From: Gadus chalcogrammus
Lineage: Eukaryota; Chordata; Actinopteri; Gadiformes; Gadidae
NCBI RefSeq assembly: GCF_026213295.1
Contig: NC_079427.1
Span: forward strand, 36,486,239-36,550,238
DNA length: 64,000 bases
Direction: 5' to 3'
Both the position numbers and the translations under genes were made by a program. Every line of letters begins with the position of its first letter. Position 1 is the stretch's first letter. Below, piece by piece: positions 22,005-33,620 of this stretch. The notes beneath the pieces are model-generated. The model had not been told where the DNA came from, ran no database searches, and worked only from the letters and a program-made list of their open reading frames with translations.

Positions 22005-22166
22005 CTTTCATAATCCTCGCTCGGTGACTGTAAAGGATGTTTGGTCGGATGTTATGACGAAGAATCATAATGTGAATGGGAATATTCTATAAATGTCTTG
22101 ATATCATCTTTCGTCTCAGCACTTCTGCTGCAGCCGCTTAAAGTCTCACTCCGAGAACCTTAAAAT

Positions 22167-22789
22167 ATGAATCAATCCATTAGAAGTATGAAAATATCTT
22201 CCCGGTGGCGTAACGGGGCAAACAAGGTGTCCTTTGACATCTACGTTTCGAGGCGATTGCAACAGTGCCACACATGATCATATTTGAATATGTTTCGGGG
22301 TAGTAATTAGCTGTCGATTTTGGAGGCCTTTATCAATAATGACCAGCTATAGATTTGCTTCCCGATGGAGATTTTTGACAAATGACATGTTATTTAGCAT
22401 CTACACGTTAACCTGAGTCCAATGAGATCAAGCTCGCCCTCTTGCTACACCGAGATCATGTCCTAGACCTAGGTGTACCATGTAAAATACATGTTACCAT
22501 TTGCTAGAGTGTCATGCTGGGTGTCATTGGACTCAGCTCAACGTGTAGATGCTAAATAACATGTCATTTGTCACAAATTTCTATCGGGAAGCAAATCAAT
22601 AGCTGCTCATTATTGATTAAGGCCTCCAATTTCGACAGCTAATTACTACCCCGAAACATATTCAAATATGATCATGTGTGGCACTGTTGCAATCGCCTCG
22701 AAACGTAGATGTCAAAGGACACCTTGTTTGCCCCGTTACGCCACCGGGAAGATATTTTCATGCTTCTGATTGACTAATGAATTGATTCA
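22167..22789. repeat. 620-bp hairpin (foldback element)
   Basis: The left half, from TGAATCAATCCATTAGAAG, is repeated inverted in the right half, ending GACTAATGAATTGATTCA. The centre lies near 22478 and only about 60-80 bases in the middle fail to pair. Shared blocks include CCCGGTGGCGTAACGGGG, CATCTACGTTTCGAGGCG and GTTATTTAGCATCTACACG. No coding capacity. It is probably a foldback-type MITE. Confidence 0.85.
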
Positions 22790-22794
22790 GCTAT

Positions 22795-23075
22795 TCCCCC
22801 AGAAGTCTGGGGTCAAAAGGTCAAAAGGAGCCGGCACCACCAGTGAATGTGTATTTCTCTCATAACTTTTTGTCATTATTAAAGAGAGGCCTGATTCTCA
22901 GATATGCAGGTTAGATGGCTACGGTGTAGGTCTGGGCAGAACTTCAGGCCCAAATCTTGCAAGCGAGCCGCTGGGTGCAGGTGCAACGAGATGGAGCACT
23001 TGCCGAGTCATTTCCTGTAGGGCTGGAGCCACAGGTAGAAGCGTATGCGTCCTTTGAGACCCCCTTTGATATATA
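22795..23075 (-). repeat. Inverted repeat arm b, without the LINE
   Basis: This is the reverse of 20545-20800 followed directly by the reverse of 20155-20190. The 20190-20544 interval, holding the L2-like tail, is missing, so this arm keeps the unfilled state. Confidence 0.8.
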
Positions 23076-23202
23076 AGAGACCTCAAAGTACAGCTTACTT
23101 GAATGTTGTCGACCCAGTCACCTAACAGTGACATGAGACCTGGTGGCCTGGGCTGTGGCAGAGTGTCAGAGAGGGAACGTGTGCTTGCATCTGCATGTGC
23201 AC

Positions 23203-23203
<1 letters not shown>

Positions 23204-23296
<93 letters not shown>
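23204..23296. repeat. (TG)n microsatellite
   Basis: About 46 TG units directly precede the CAACCCGGTATCACGCC block. Confidence 0.98.
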
Positions 23297-23298
<2 letters not shown>

Positions 23299-23376
23299 AA
23301 CCCGGTATCACGCCAAGGCGTAAAATAGATATGTCTGTCCACATCGCAAGGCGTGTTCAGGGTCACCTATTGCATC

Positions 23377-24160
23377 CTTTAGGGCTTCGGCCTCCTAATT
23401 GATCATTGTAGTATTGAATGCCCTCTTTCATATATATGATACCTCCACCACTGGGATGTGGCAACAATTCTCCAAATCCATATGGGGAGGGGGGGGGGTG
23501 ATGCTTGTGGACAGTGTTGTACACTAGACATAAATAGGAAGCAAACTCAGGAGAAGGAATGACCTCTCACAAATATATATTTAATAAAGTGTTTCAAATA
23601 ACCCTGCCTCGTTAAATCATTGAGCTTGGTGTTTTGCTTTCAAAAATAGGTTATAGAAGAAGTCTAAACTGCAGAAAATAAAAACATCCAAGCTGCCTTT
23701 TAAGGATACCTCGGAATATCTGTCTATTTTTTAACCGTCGGACCCCAGTTTACGACAAAAACAACACAATTTACGGCTGCTCCTTTGCCGCGTGGTTTTT
23801 AGAGCCAATGGAAAAAACCCGTTGGCTTTTTGTCAAGGGAAACCATGGAAACCCAGGTCGACGCTCACTTCCGGGTTGGCCAACATACGTCATCCCTCCA
23901 CCACTCTATACTGTAAAAACACATGTTCAAGTTGAATGATAATGCATGAATCTATTCATGCTATTCATGACAATTATTTTGGCCATGGTGGATCCAGATC
24001 TGTTCCGGAGCATTTCTGCACCTCGGGCAACAGCGCAGGGTTGCCAGGGCCTGCCTGCAAAAAACGTCCTGCCCACATACCGTTCAAAATCCACCCAAAA
24101 TGTCCTAGAAGCAGCCCAAGTTGTTGTTTTAGCAGCGAAATGCATTGTGTGTGTGTGTGT

Positions 24161-24201
<41 letters not shown>

Positions 24202-25187
24202 TAGCACGCTATTTTATGTTGAAATGCGACGTAATCCAGTGTTCACGAAAACGTACACTGTCAACGTATGCTTTTGGCGACTGGGTTGGCTCTCAGATAA
24301 ACGTGTTTCTAACCATAGATATATATAGAACAGTGTTCTATATATATCTATATATATCTATATATATTTCTAACAAGATGATATTGTAGCGTCACAGGGT
24401 TTGGGAGGAAGGGGCGGGCCTTCTGAGAGGGGGTTCCGGGGGTTTCCTTCCGGACGGGAGTTTTGGTTGTTGTAGTTTTCCGGTGGAGCTGTGCCTGCCC
24501 ATCCGATTGTGGAATCCAATAAACCTGCTATCAAGCTTACTTCGCTCAATACCTCGCCTGTGGTTATTACAATATCATTAAAAGTTACATAAAGTAACGG
24601 TTAAATAACACAAACGCAGGAAACACGTGAGCTGCTAGTTTAGCGAAAGCAGCGTCCCTAGCCACCTGACGTCGTTGAAACATGCGAGCGAGCCGATTAA
24701 ATCTTCCTAATAACTATAAAACTAAAGATCAGACACAATCACTGACTGAAGATTATACAAGTAAAAAGTATATTTCTCGCTAGAAATGTTATTAGAAACA
24801 CGTTTAACGGTGAATCGATCCTAAAATATTGTATTTCCCATTCAAATCATAAAGATTAATAAAGATCATACACATTCACTGATTGAAGATTATGCAAGGA
24901 AAATGTACATTTCTCGCTAGAAATGTCATTAGAAACACGTTTAATGGTGTATCTGTCCTAAAATATTGCATTTCCCATTCAGATAATAACGATTAATATG
25001 GCTACGTAACAATTTCACCAAATGCTAGGAGAACGTATCGCCCCCTGTTGGTGCTATTCCCCCATTCATTTCGAATGGAGAAGGACGCGTGTTCAGGGTG
25101 ACGCTTTGGTCAGGCAAAGCGTGAGCCTGAACACGCCTTGCGATGTGGACAGACGTATCTATTTTACGCCTTGGCGTGATACCGGGT
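23377..25187 (-). repeat. Right arm of the 1.8-kb inverted duplication
   Basis: This is the reverse complement of 14482-16360, with the same solo LTR at the same site and a longer version of the ATATAGATATAT hairpin (24314-24362). A (TG)n tract lies at 24149-24200, and a CA tract follows the arm at 25212-25265. Confidence 0.8.
24385..24571 (+). mobile_element. Solo LTR, 187 bp, shared with 15104-15290
   Basis: It runs TGTAGCGTCACAGGG to CCTGTGGTTATTACA, flanked by ATAT at 24381-24384 and 24572-24575. It occupies the equivalent position to the LTR in the left arm, so both descend from one insertion that was duplicated with its surroundings. Confidence 0.85.
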
Positions 25188-25214
25188 TGTATACACACAC
25201 ATAGACACGCACAC

Positions 25215-25267
<53 letters not shown>

Positions 25268-25359
25268 GTGCATTTCGCTGCTAAAACCACAACAAATAAA
25301 TATTCCCTCAAATATTATTACTTTCAAAACATTGGCCAAAAAGGCCAATAATATCTTTT

Positions 25360-26462
25360 TTATTTGGGATGCTTCTAGGACATTTTGGGTGGATTTTGAA
25401 CGGTATGTGGGCAGGACGTTTTTTGCAGGACCTGGCAACCCTGCGCTGTTGCCCGAGGTGCTGAAATGCTCCGCAACAGATCTGGATCCACCACCCTCCC
25501 CCCCCTAAATAAATACTATGGCAGAATAAAGAACAAATGCATGCATTATCATTAAACTTGAACATTTGTTTTTACAGTAGAGTGGTGGAGGGATGACGTA
25601 TGTTGGCCAACCCGGAAGTGAGCGTCGCCCTGGGTTTCCCTTGACAAAAAGCCAACGGGTTTTTCCATTGGATTTTGGATTATTGCAGAAAAATTAGCAT
25701 CTTTGAAGCACCTCCTCAAAAACTGAAAATAAATAAATAAATAAAAATGGCCGTGCTCCAAAGAACGAAATGTAAACCAATGCATTCTGAATGGGAGTGT
25801 TTCTCAGATTTTTCCATGCTACACAGAAAGAAATGTAAACTCATGCAAATAAAGACTTCATGGTCATAATAATTTAAATATCATTAATCTCCTGAGTGTG
25901 TATGGTGGTATTCTATTTTTTTCAACGGGGCTGCATCCCCGTCAACGGGGCTGCATGCGTCACTTTACCGTCATGGTTGCTATGGTGGTTGCTATCGACC
26001 GCCCCCTCTAATCCTTACATGGCTCTAAAAACCACGCGGCAAAGGAGCTGCCGTCAATTGTGTTGTTTTTGTCGTAAACTGGGGTCCGACGGTAAAAAAT
26101 TAGACAGATATTCTGAGTTATCCTTAAAAGGCAGCTTGGATCTTTTTTATTTTCTGCAGTTTAGACTTCTTCTATAACCTATTTTTGATTTAACGAGGCA
26201 GGGTTACTTGAAACAATTTATTAAATAAATATTTGTGAGAGGTCATTCCTTCTCCTGAGTTTGCTTCCTATGTATGTCTAGTGTACACCCCTACTGTCCA
26301 AGCATCCCCCCCCCCCCCTCCCCATATGGATTTGGAGAATTGTTGCCACGTTCCGGTGGTGGAAGTATCATATATATGAAAGAGGGCATTCAATTATACT
26401 ACAATGATCATTTAGGAGGCCGAAGTCCTAAAGGAAGTGATGCAATAGGTGACCGAGTCGAG
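25360..26462 (+). repeat. Third, partial copy of the arm sequence
   Basis: It matches 15610-16365 in direct orientation (GATGCTTCTAGGACATTTTGG, CCAACGGGTTTTTCCATTGG, GTGTTGTTTTTGTCG). About 330 bases not found in the other copies are inserted at 25670-26020. It ends with GTGATGCAATAGGTGACC, which resembles the start of the arm b flank. Confidence 0.75.
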
Positions 26463-26756
26463 GGCATGGTGCAGGTTTTAATTATTTTCTTTTCTGGCAA
26501 TTTTGTAGTTGGTAATAAACATTTAAACAATTATCCATTGTATTTGATGTTGTAGAGTATCACAAAAAATAAATATAAGGAAAAGTAGGTGATATATTAG
26601 TGGTTATTAGCCACAGGTTAGCGTTGATTCTTATTTCTCCCACAATGCATTGCATGACGTCACATAAGGTACTCCGCTTTTGGACGACAGCCGAAGCCGC
26701 TAGTGAGAGAGTGACAGTGTCAGATTATATAAGTAAATACATAGATAGAGATAGCC

Positions 26757-26761
26757 TATAT

Positions 26762-26803
<42 letters not shown>

Positions 26804-26804
26804 C

Positions 26805-26892
<88 letters not shown>
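26757..26892. repeat. (GATA)n microsatellite
   Basis: About 34 GATA units with one GATC variant. The long apparent proteins of repeating YLSI across it come only from the repeat. Confidence 0.98.
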
Positions 26893-26893
<1 letters not shown>

Positions 26894-27003
26894 AATAGCA
26901 TAACATAGCATAACATAGCATCGATAGATAGTGAGGGATAGCATAACATAACATAGATAGCTGATAGATAGATAGAGAGAGAGTAGATATATAAGTAGAT
27001 AAA

Positions 27004-27180
27004 ATGGTTTACTACTGTATTTGTGGCGGGTGCAACAACTCCAGCAAAAGTGGACATAGGGTCCATTGCTTCCCCAAGGACAAAGGGATCCTCCGAAGCT
27101 GGGTGCAATTTGTCAAGGTTAGGCGGGCAGATTTTTCAGCTAGCTCTGTTACCGCGTCGTGGCAATTTCTCTATCAGTAA
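27004..27180 (+). pseudogene. THAP-type zinc finger exon, truncated
   Basis: The 58-codon frame begins MVYYCICGGCNNSSKSG, matching the start of a THAP domain: short N-terminus, C-x4-C, then a basic stretch. HCFPKDKG takes the place of the usual FHRFPKD, and the invariant Trp follows in ILRSWVQFV. THAP fingers bind DNA in P-element transposases and in host THAP proteins. The frame meets TAA after FLYQ before the third Cys and the His ligand. A splice donor after CAAG (27119) could end the exon earlier. No later exon was recognised, so it is treated as a fragment. Confidence 0.65.
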
Positions 27181-27255
27181 TTGCGTCTAAACAGATGAGA
27201 TATTTAGATGCAAAAAGCACACAATACTTGCAGGCAATGGCTGGTTATATATATT

Positions 27256-28358
27256 TGTAATAAAAGTACGAACAAAGATACATCACAACATGCATCAACA
27301 AACAACATAACAGGCAAACATTACAATAATCTGAGGCCTCAGATGTGCAGCATTCTTCAAGGAAAGGGTTCAAATCCGGGATAGCTCTTAACAGTTACTT
27401 TATTTTGTAAAGTATGCATGTTTCGGTATGTTGACTATGGAGCAAAAGGAGAGGAAGCGTGTTGAACACGTGTGAGAGATATAACTTTAGCTACTTCGAG
27501 CCACGGGCCAAGGCCCATGACTCTCCGCGGGTGTGGGTAGAAATCTCTGGGGTAGTGTTGGCTCGTTCGTTCGAGAACCGGTTCGAATGACCGAGTCTTT
27601 AGGACGAACGAACTGAACCCGTTCGTCTCTCTCGTTCTTTCGGTCGTCTCGTTCACCATTCGATTCACCGGAGACTCCACTGAACGAACAAACGAGTTTC
27701 CGGTAGCACTAACTCCACTGAGTCTGACTGACTCAACTGAGAACCGTGCAATGGCGTGCATTCCATGATGCGATTCACCGTTACCGGAAACTAGGCTGAA
27801 TCGCGAACGACTCCTCCACGTTCAGTCGAGTTTTCGGTGAACCGATTCACCGGAAACTCGACTGAACTAGGAGGAGTCGTTCACGAATCGTATGTTCGTT
27901 CAGCCTGGTTTCCGGTAGCGGTAAATCGCATCATGGAATGGACCCCATTGCACGGTTCTCAGCTGAGTCAGTCAGACTCAGTAGAGTTAGTGCTACCGGA
28001 AACTCGACTGAACGAACAAACGAACTAAAGATTCGCAAACGACTCCTCGTGGCGAACTGAATCACGCGAACTGGGTCACGGAAACGAATCATTGAATCCA
28101 CCACTACTCTGGGGCTGTTTCCTTCGAATCTCCCGCTAGAGCACGTCAAGTGGGCGTGTCCTATGTAGTGGGCGTGGCCGGGGTGACGTAATGGCTTCGG
28201 CTTCTTCACCTAACTAAAGGTGATGCCTTATGTGGTGGAGCAGCCTTCAATAAGGTCTTGCTCCCCTTGTGGCTATGTATAGTATTTACGGCTTATATGT
28301 TTGGTCCTGCTTCATAGGGTCTATGTGTGGGTAGCTTAGGTTCTTAAAATACGTAACA
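27256..28358 (-). mobile_element. Endogenous retrovirus 3' LTR
   Basis: Read on the minus strand, a purine run AAGGAGGGA ends at the LTR start TGTTACGTATTTT (28358), as a polypurine tract does. The LTR contains an AAATAAAGT polyadenylation signal near 27400 and ends TATTACA near 27256. Without the hAT insertion at 27553-28106 it is about 540 bp. Related R-region sequence lies at 63290-63400, and its downstream part recurs near 51380-51430. The env remnant at 29.2-29.6 kb lies just upstream on the same strand. Confidence 0.65.
27553..28106. mobile_element. hAT element in the LTR
   Basis: The ends TAGTGTTGGCTCG and (reversed) TAGTGGTGGATTC are flanked by CTCTGGGG on both sides (27545-27552 and 28107-28114), a perfect 8-bp target duplication. 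Subterminal GAACGA and TCGTTC words are numerous, and two internal stretches (about 27660-27780 and 27790-28030) repeat each other inverted. No transposase. Confidence 0.88.
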
Positions 28359-29219
28359 ATCCCTCCTTGGTCATCTCAGATGACCATACAATAATATTTT
28401 AAATCATAAACAACATTTACCACACCGAAACATAGTCAAAGTAGGATCAATCATCAACACCACCAACCGAGTGGGAAAACTCGGTTTTTACCGAGTAAAA
28501 ACCACCACGGATTACCATAACACTGTAACGGCATTCGCCCTGATGGGTCTCATAGGTAGTACAAGTCATATTAACAATACAACAATGAACATATATCCTG
28601 GTTATCATACAATCATATGGTCAAACAGCACACAAACAAAAGTATCCATAGAAATCCTAAGCTAATACTTTTTGTTTATGTGCAACAAGGTCATAACATT
28701 TTCAACATGTGCAAAAGTAAAGTACAAAATTAGTAGTCATAATAAAATTTAAAAAATTCAAGATTATTGATAGGCTAGCATGGATTTGGGTGGTTGAGGT
28801 GATCTTTGTGTATTGGTGCGCTGTTGCATGTGGGTGGTTTTGGACGTTGTTATTATCGCAGCCATTGTTTCTTCTGTCGCCGTCGGGGCCTGTATTTCAT
28901 GAACCCAAGACTCGTCCCTCCTTGTCAAGGGCTCAGCTCACAGAGAGGTTACTTTCACATCATGGGAGCCTCCTTCAGGCGTTCAATCGTCGTCGTGTCA
29001 GCAACAGGAAGCCTGTAAACAACCGTCTCAAAGAAGATCAACAGTACCATTATCAATGCAGCGATACAGAAATAACGGGTTGCACTCGCAACCAAACAAT
29101 ACTATATAATAACAAACACAACCCGTCTTGGTGGTTCAATAATTAGTTATTCAAGTAAATCCAGGATATTGATTATTTTAGACACAGGTGCTTCTACTAG
29201 AATAGTATAGGTGTTGACT
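28359..29219 (-). other. Retroviral 3' region or decayed non-coding DNA
   Basis: It lies between the LTR and the env remnant on the retroviral strand. No motif was recognised, and the open frames on either strand look incidental. Confidence 0.4.
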
Positions 29220-29226
29220 ATTCTAC

Positions 29227-29620
29227 ATATTACAGCTGGATAGGGTCGGGCCCCTCAGGTGATGTATCGTTCACTTTCATCGGATCATATCTGATCTGAA
29301 TGGCACTTGCCGCTTCTGTAGCGCTCACTGCTGTGGTGATCAGCAGATGCAGTAGCCCTCGTGCGCAGGGAATACAACGGCAGCCGGTGACAATTAACAC
29401 GGTCTCTGCCATTATTCCCGCGATGGGCACTTACTGGATCATGCCTTTCCACCTCCCAAACATATTCTCCATCCATCCTGTGAAAGGGTCATTAATGCCG
29501 GAGTTCTCTGCCAATTCTAACCTGAGGGATTGTAATTATGCCAGCGCCCTGGTCACCAACCCATCCGGAGCTGTGTTGCCTATCATCGCATTTTACCCCT
29601 CCTTGCTCTGTCAATAACAT
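29227..29620 (-). pseudogene. env: Retroviral env, C-terminal TM part
   Basis: The minus strand encodes the end of a transmembrane envelope subunit. It shows an ectodomain stretch with DPFTGWMENMFG, then a hydrophobic membrane span with TVLIVTGCRCIPC, the Cys-rich cytoplasmic boundary common in retroviral TM proteins, and a short tail ending in a stop near 29230. At least two in-frame stops break the frame, one just before the membrane span. The surface subunit upstream is not readable. This is an old, inactive insertion of unknown retroviral genus. Confidence 0.7.
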
Positions 29621-31514
29621 ATCCAAATCTATATACTGTATATTCCTTTTAACCTTATCTGGTAAACTGAACGAACTGTTGCTGATTATGATACATGTAA
29701 TTTATCCAAACAATATATATATACTTTTTTTTTTTTTATATGGTGGACAACCAAAACAGAACCGATTCAAATCCTGCCGTTATTTGATTTCCTCATGTGG
29801 CTGTTACTCCTTGCTCGGCGGACGTAGTTTGTAGGCTCCGGGTGTGTCTGCATCTGGTTCTGGAACTTTTGTTTCTATTGTAGAAATACAAACTCATGTA
29901 CAGCAGTTAGTTGTTCAAAAACATATTTCCTTTAATTCTATTTTTAATTGTTCGAATGGAAGTCCATTATGGGACCCTTGAAATGTAAGTGTAAGCATGA
30001 ATCTAACCGTAAGCATTACGTGCAAAGTTAGCTGTGTCATAGTGATACACGGAACTCATCTTGCTTCTGGAAACATTGGACCTGAAAATTGTATGCGTTT
30101 CAAATATGTCTGTATTATAATTGATAATGCCTCATTTGTATTCCTTCATCTAACCAATTCTATTTAGTGCTTGTACAGATTTTAAATTTTTGTTTTGAGT
30201 GTCCAATTCCTTATTCTAAGCTGATTTCAACCTTCAACCTTGATTTAATATTCACACTACATCCCTCCTTGCGCATTGCTTCAGCCATGCGCATTCAATT
30301 AACCAATCCTAACAACGGTGTAGTACAACCAAGTTGAAGTTCCTTTCCTTAATCATCTGTACATAAACCAATCTATTGTGAAGAGAAATGAAGACCAGTA
30401 CATACAAAACCAAAGGTCGATAGTGGTGGGTCTATGCAACCGTCTTGAGACCACGCTGTTCTTAAATGCAGTAAACCGTAAATGTTTCATGAGTCATTAA
30501 CCTGTGTGCCGTAACTTATCAGAGTAAAAAAAATATCAGACTATGAAACGCAGACGTTGTATCAAAGCGTTACAGCAGTAGCAGTGGCATTTGAAAGGTG
30601 AACCCACTACTTCTGAATCTAAATTTAGCCTATATTGTCCCTTCCCAGCAGATGTATCGCTAACCTATTTCTTATCTATAAAAAAAAGGGAAATAACAAT
30701 GTTAAAATTTGCATGTTCAATATCACTTCTGTGTTAACCGTATCTGGTTCTAACAGTTACCTTCATTATACTACCCGATTGTCCTACACTAACTATGTAT
30801 ATTGGATGACCTAATCTTCATTTATTCTACGTATTGTTCGCATTTGATGTTGTCCACACTTTGATTCACTCCTATGTACATTGCATACCACATCAAACGT
30901 GTATACGCCTTATTCTCTGCCTTTTGCATACCACATCAAACTTGCATATGCCTTAGCAAAGTGAAGTAAAGTAAAACGCAGTTTTATCTTTACTTATTTA
31001 TAGCTATACATGTCCCGGACACGTCCATTACTATTTCCAAAACAGTTTTTTTAGCTATGCAGGTCCCAGACCTAACTATACCATCACATGAACAGTATTT
31101 ATTATTATAATTATCTAGTTTTTTGTTGGTCAACATCAAATCGATACATTAATTCAACCTTTTAATCCTGACCCACTTGAATTCTCCCCGAAGGAGCCCT
31201 TGATTGTGAACTCTCCCGGAGCCTCCCCATGAGCTCCACCGTCACCTCACCAGAACCCGCAGGAACGATCAGTCAGTCGTCGTGGGCTTGGAGGCTCCCA
31301 AGGAGTGCCACAATCCAACGTCTGACCAAGTCTATGGGGGAATTTTGAGCCAGGGCAATTAAAACAGTCTAAACTAGGTAGAATAAGAGTCATTTGAACT
31401 CACAACAATTATGCACATCTGGGTATTAAATATAGGGTGATATTCCAAACAAAACAAAAACTGAACCTAAAAGAAAAATTCAGAAGTTATTGGTTGAACC
31501 AAATGTTATTGCAA
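29621..31514. other. AT-rich, no gene recognised
   Basis: It is where upstream retroviral genes would lie on the minus strand, but no protease, RT or integrase motif was seen. Two copies of CATACCACATCAAAC occur near 30885 and 30928. It ends at the GTTAATTA that flanks the giant element. Confidence 0.45.
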
Positions 31515-31522
31515 GTTAATTA

Positions 31523-32125
31523 GGTAACACTTTCTATGAAGCCCAGCGTTATAAGGCCCTATAAGGACATTATAAGGGCCTTAATAATGACTTATAGCGA
31601 TTGCTACAATGACTTATAGCTACTTTATAACTACGTATAATGTCTTCATGATTACTCATAATCACCTTTATGATACATTATATCAGTTCATTATGAATGG
31701 TTATAATTAAAGACGGAATAATGCATTATAAATATGTGGCGGTCGGGTAACACTTGCTTTGAAGCCTGCCTTTATAAGGTCCTATAGGGACATTTATGAT
31801 GACGTTTAAAAGTAGCTATAAGTCATTGTAGCACTCTTTATAACTATGTTTAGCATCTCCACAATGACTCATATCCACTGCTCTGAAATGTTATGTCAGT
31901 TAATTATAAATGGTTATAATCTAAGGTAAAATGATGCATTATAAATGTGATCATAGGTTTGTGTGGGTAATCATGAATCCTATGAAGCACTATAAGAACA
32001 TTCATAATACCTTTAAAAACTAGTTAAGTCATTGTGGCACTCATTATAACTATGTATATAGGTCTTCACGGCACATCATAACCACCTTTGTGATATATTA
32101 TGATTATTCATTAATGGTTATTATT
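31523..32125 (+). repeat. Left terminal inverted repeat, three subunits
   Basis: It is built of three related ~200-bp subunits starting near 31523, 31746 and 31966. Each begins with a GTAACACTT/GGGTAATCA-type block, then a TATGAAG or TTTGAAG word and an ACATTTATGATG-like block, and contains CATTGTRGCACTC and a TTATAA-rich body. The same order is found reversed in the right repeat. Confidence 0.85.
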
Positions 32126-33520
32126 ATATTTAATTTAAACTGAAGTAAATCTAAAGTTGGTGTTTCACTATAAATGTAACAATTTAAAGGGGCATAAAAC
32201 AATGATGCCATGAAAGATAAAGTTTACAAACTAGTTATGACATTTTTCAAATTAGTGCTCTAACAGTAAATACAGAAATAATGTGAAAACTCTGTTTTAT
32301 TGTCAATCAATGTGCATCAAATGAAAATAATCTTTGTTAGAACTTAATAAATCAACACAGTAAATAAACAATGTCCCATGACTTTGTGCAACTAATAAGG
32401 ATATCAATAGTTTAAAAGTATTTTTGCCACCCACATAAAAAGTAGAATGTTACAACTTTAGCACTCATGTACATTGTATTTCCTTATATCATGAATGATT
32501 CGACCCAGGATATGTGTTCTGAAGGTTTGCATATGTTAATATTGTCGTCCCTTTAATTGCATATTTAGTTCATACTTGCAGGGATTAAATGTGCATTTTA
32601 TCTGTTGTGTACTAATTTATTTTATGTTAATGGGGTATTGTATTACTCATTTCTTTGTTTGCCCTTCTTATTATGTCAGTTCGGGCATGTTGTGTATTGT
32701 TCGTAATGAGACCTATCTGCGCGGAGTGATTTAGTCCACGGGTGATACGGTCACTCGCGCAGTCAATTATCAGTCTCGCGTAGTCGGCCACGAGGGAAGG
32801 GTTCGTTGTATTGTAACCAGCAGTTGGAAACCGCACGGTGCGGACGTAAAGCCAAAATATTGCGAATTAGAATATTCGTGGTGTTTCGTGCTGTCGGCAG
32901 CACGGTGTATCGGCAGACAGAGGTGCGTTTGCCGTCCGTTCGCCCGCTAGCGTTTCTCGTGGAGAAGAGCTAGCGGAGAGCTAAGCGAAGAGCTAAGCTA
33001 TCCAGGAGCACGTGCTCGCGGCCCAGTCGCCAGAGGGACCCAGGAAGAGGCTGGTCTCCCTCGATCCAGACGAGGTTCGTGAGGCGGGTTCAAGCCCGGT
33101 CCGTGGATCTTCTGGCCAATCGATTTTCGTTTTAAAACCAGGAAATGGAAAACGGATAACGAGCCGTCTCCCGTCTCCCGTCTCGGAGTCGGAAAATGGG
33201 AAACGAGGAACAAACCGATTTCCGATTTCAAAACGGGAAAGGGGGAACGGGTCGTTTTCTGTGGTTCGTGTGCGTGGTTATGAATGGAAATTCGGGTAAA
33301 TAAAAACGGGCAATTTTCCATCACTGATTTTGCATTAATATGACCCGGAACTGGTTCTGTTGTATGTGCTGATGACCAGTGTTGTCAGGTACGCGGCACT
33401 TTTGAAGTGTTGCCGCGGGTTGAATTCTTTGTCCGCTGGTTCGTGTTAACCAATTTTGCATGGCAATTACATGAATATCTTTAAATATAAAAAAATATTT
33501 ATACCCAAATCCTACCAAAC
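32126..33520. other. Region between left TIR and first exon
   Basis: AT-rich to about 32620, then GC-rich with short direct repeats: AGCTAGCGGAGAGCTAAGCGAAGAGCTAAGC near 32967 is a triple of one motif, and CGTCTCCCGTCTCCCGTCTC lies near 33163. It could hold the promoter of the gene starting at 33621, but no defined element was seen. Confidence 0.4.
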
Positions 33521-33620
33521 TGACTCCAGATTAATTCATTCATCATCAATCCATCATCAATCATCTGTCCAATGATTGGTGATGACATACTGTCCAATCA
33601 TCAATCATCATCAATCAATC

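Noticed and set aside
26757..26892. CRISPR-like regular repeats
   Set aside because: Eukaryotic microsatellite without spacers. The palindrome arrays at 53085 and 60004 have near-constant spacers and no cas genes.
26700..27108. Frames with repeated YLSI, here and at 38914-39214
   Set aside because: Translation of (GATA)n repeats.
28790..29146. Plus-strand frame near the env remnant
   Set aside because: No motif; the retroviral signal here is on the minus strand.
33075..33110. tRNA-like B box (GGTTCAAGCCC)
   Set aside because: No A box at the right distance and no cloverleaf; not a tRNA or a supported SINE head.
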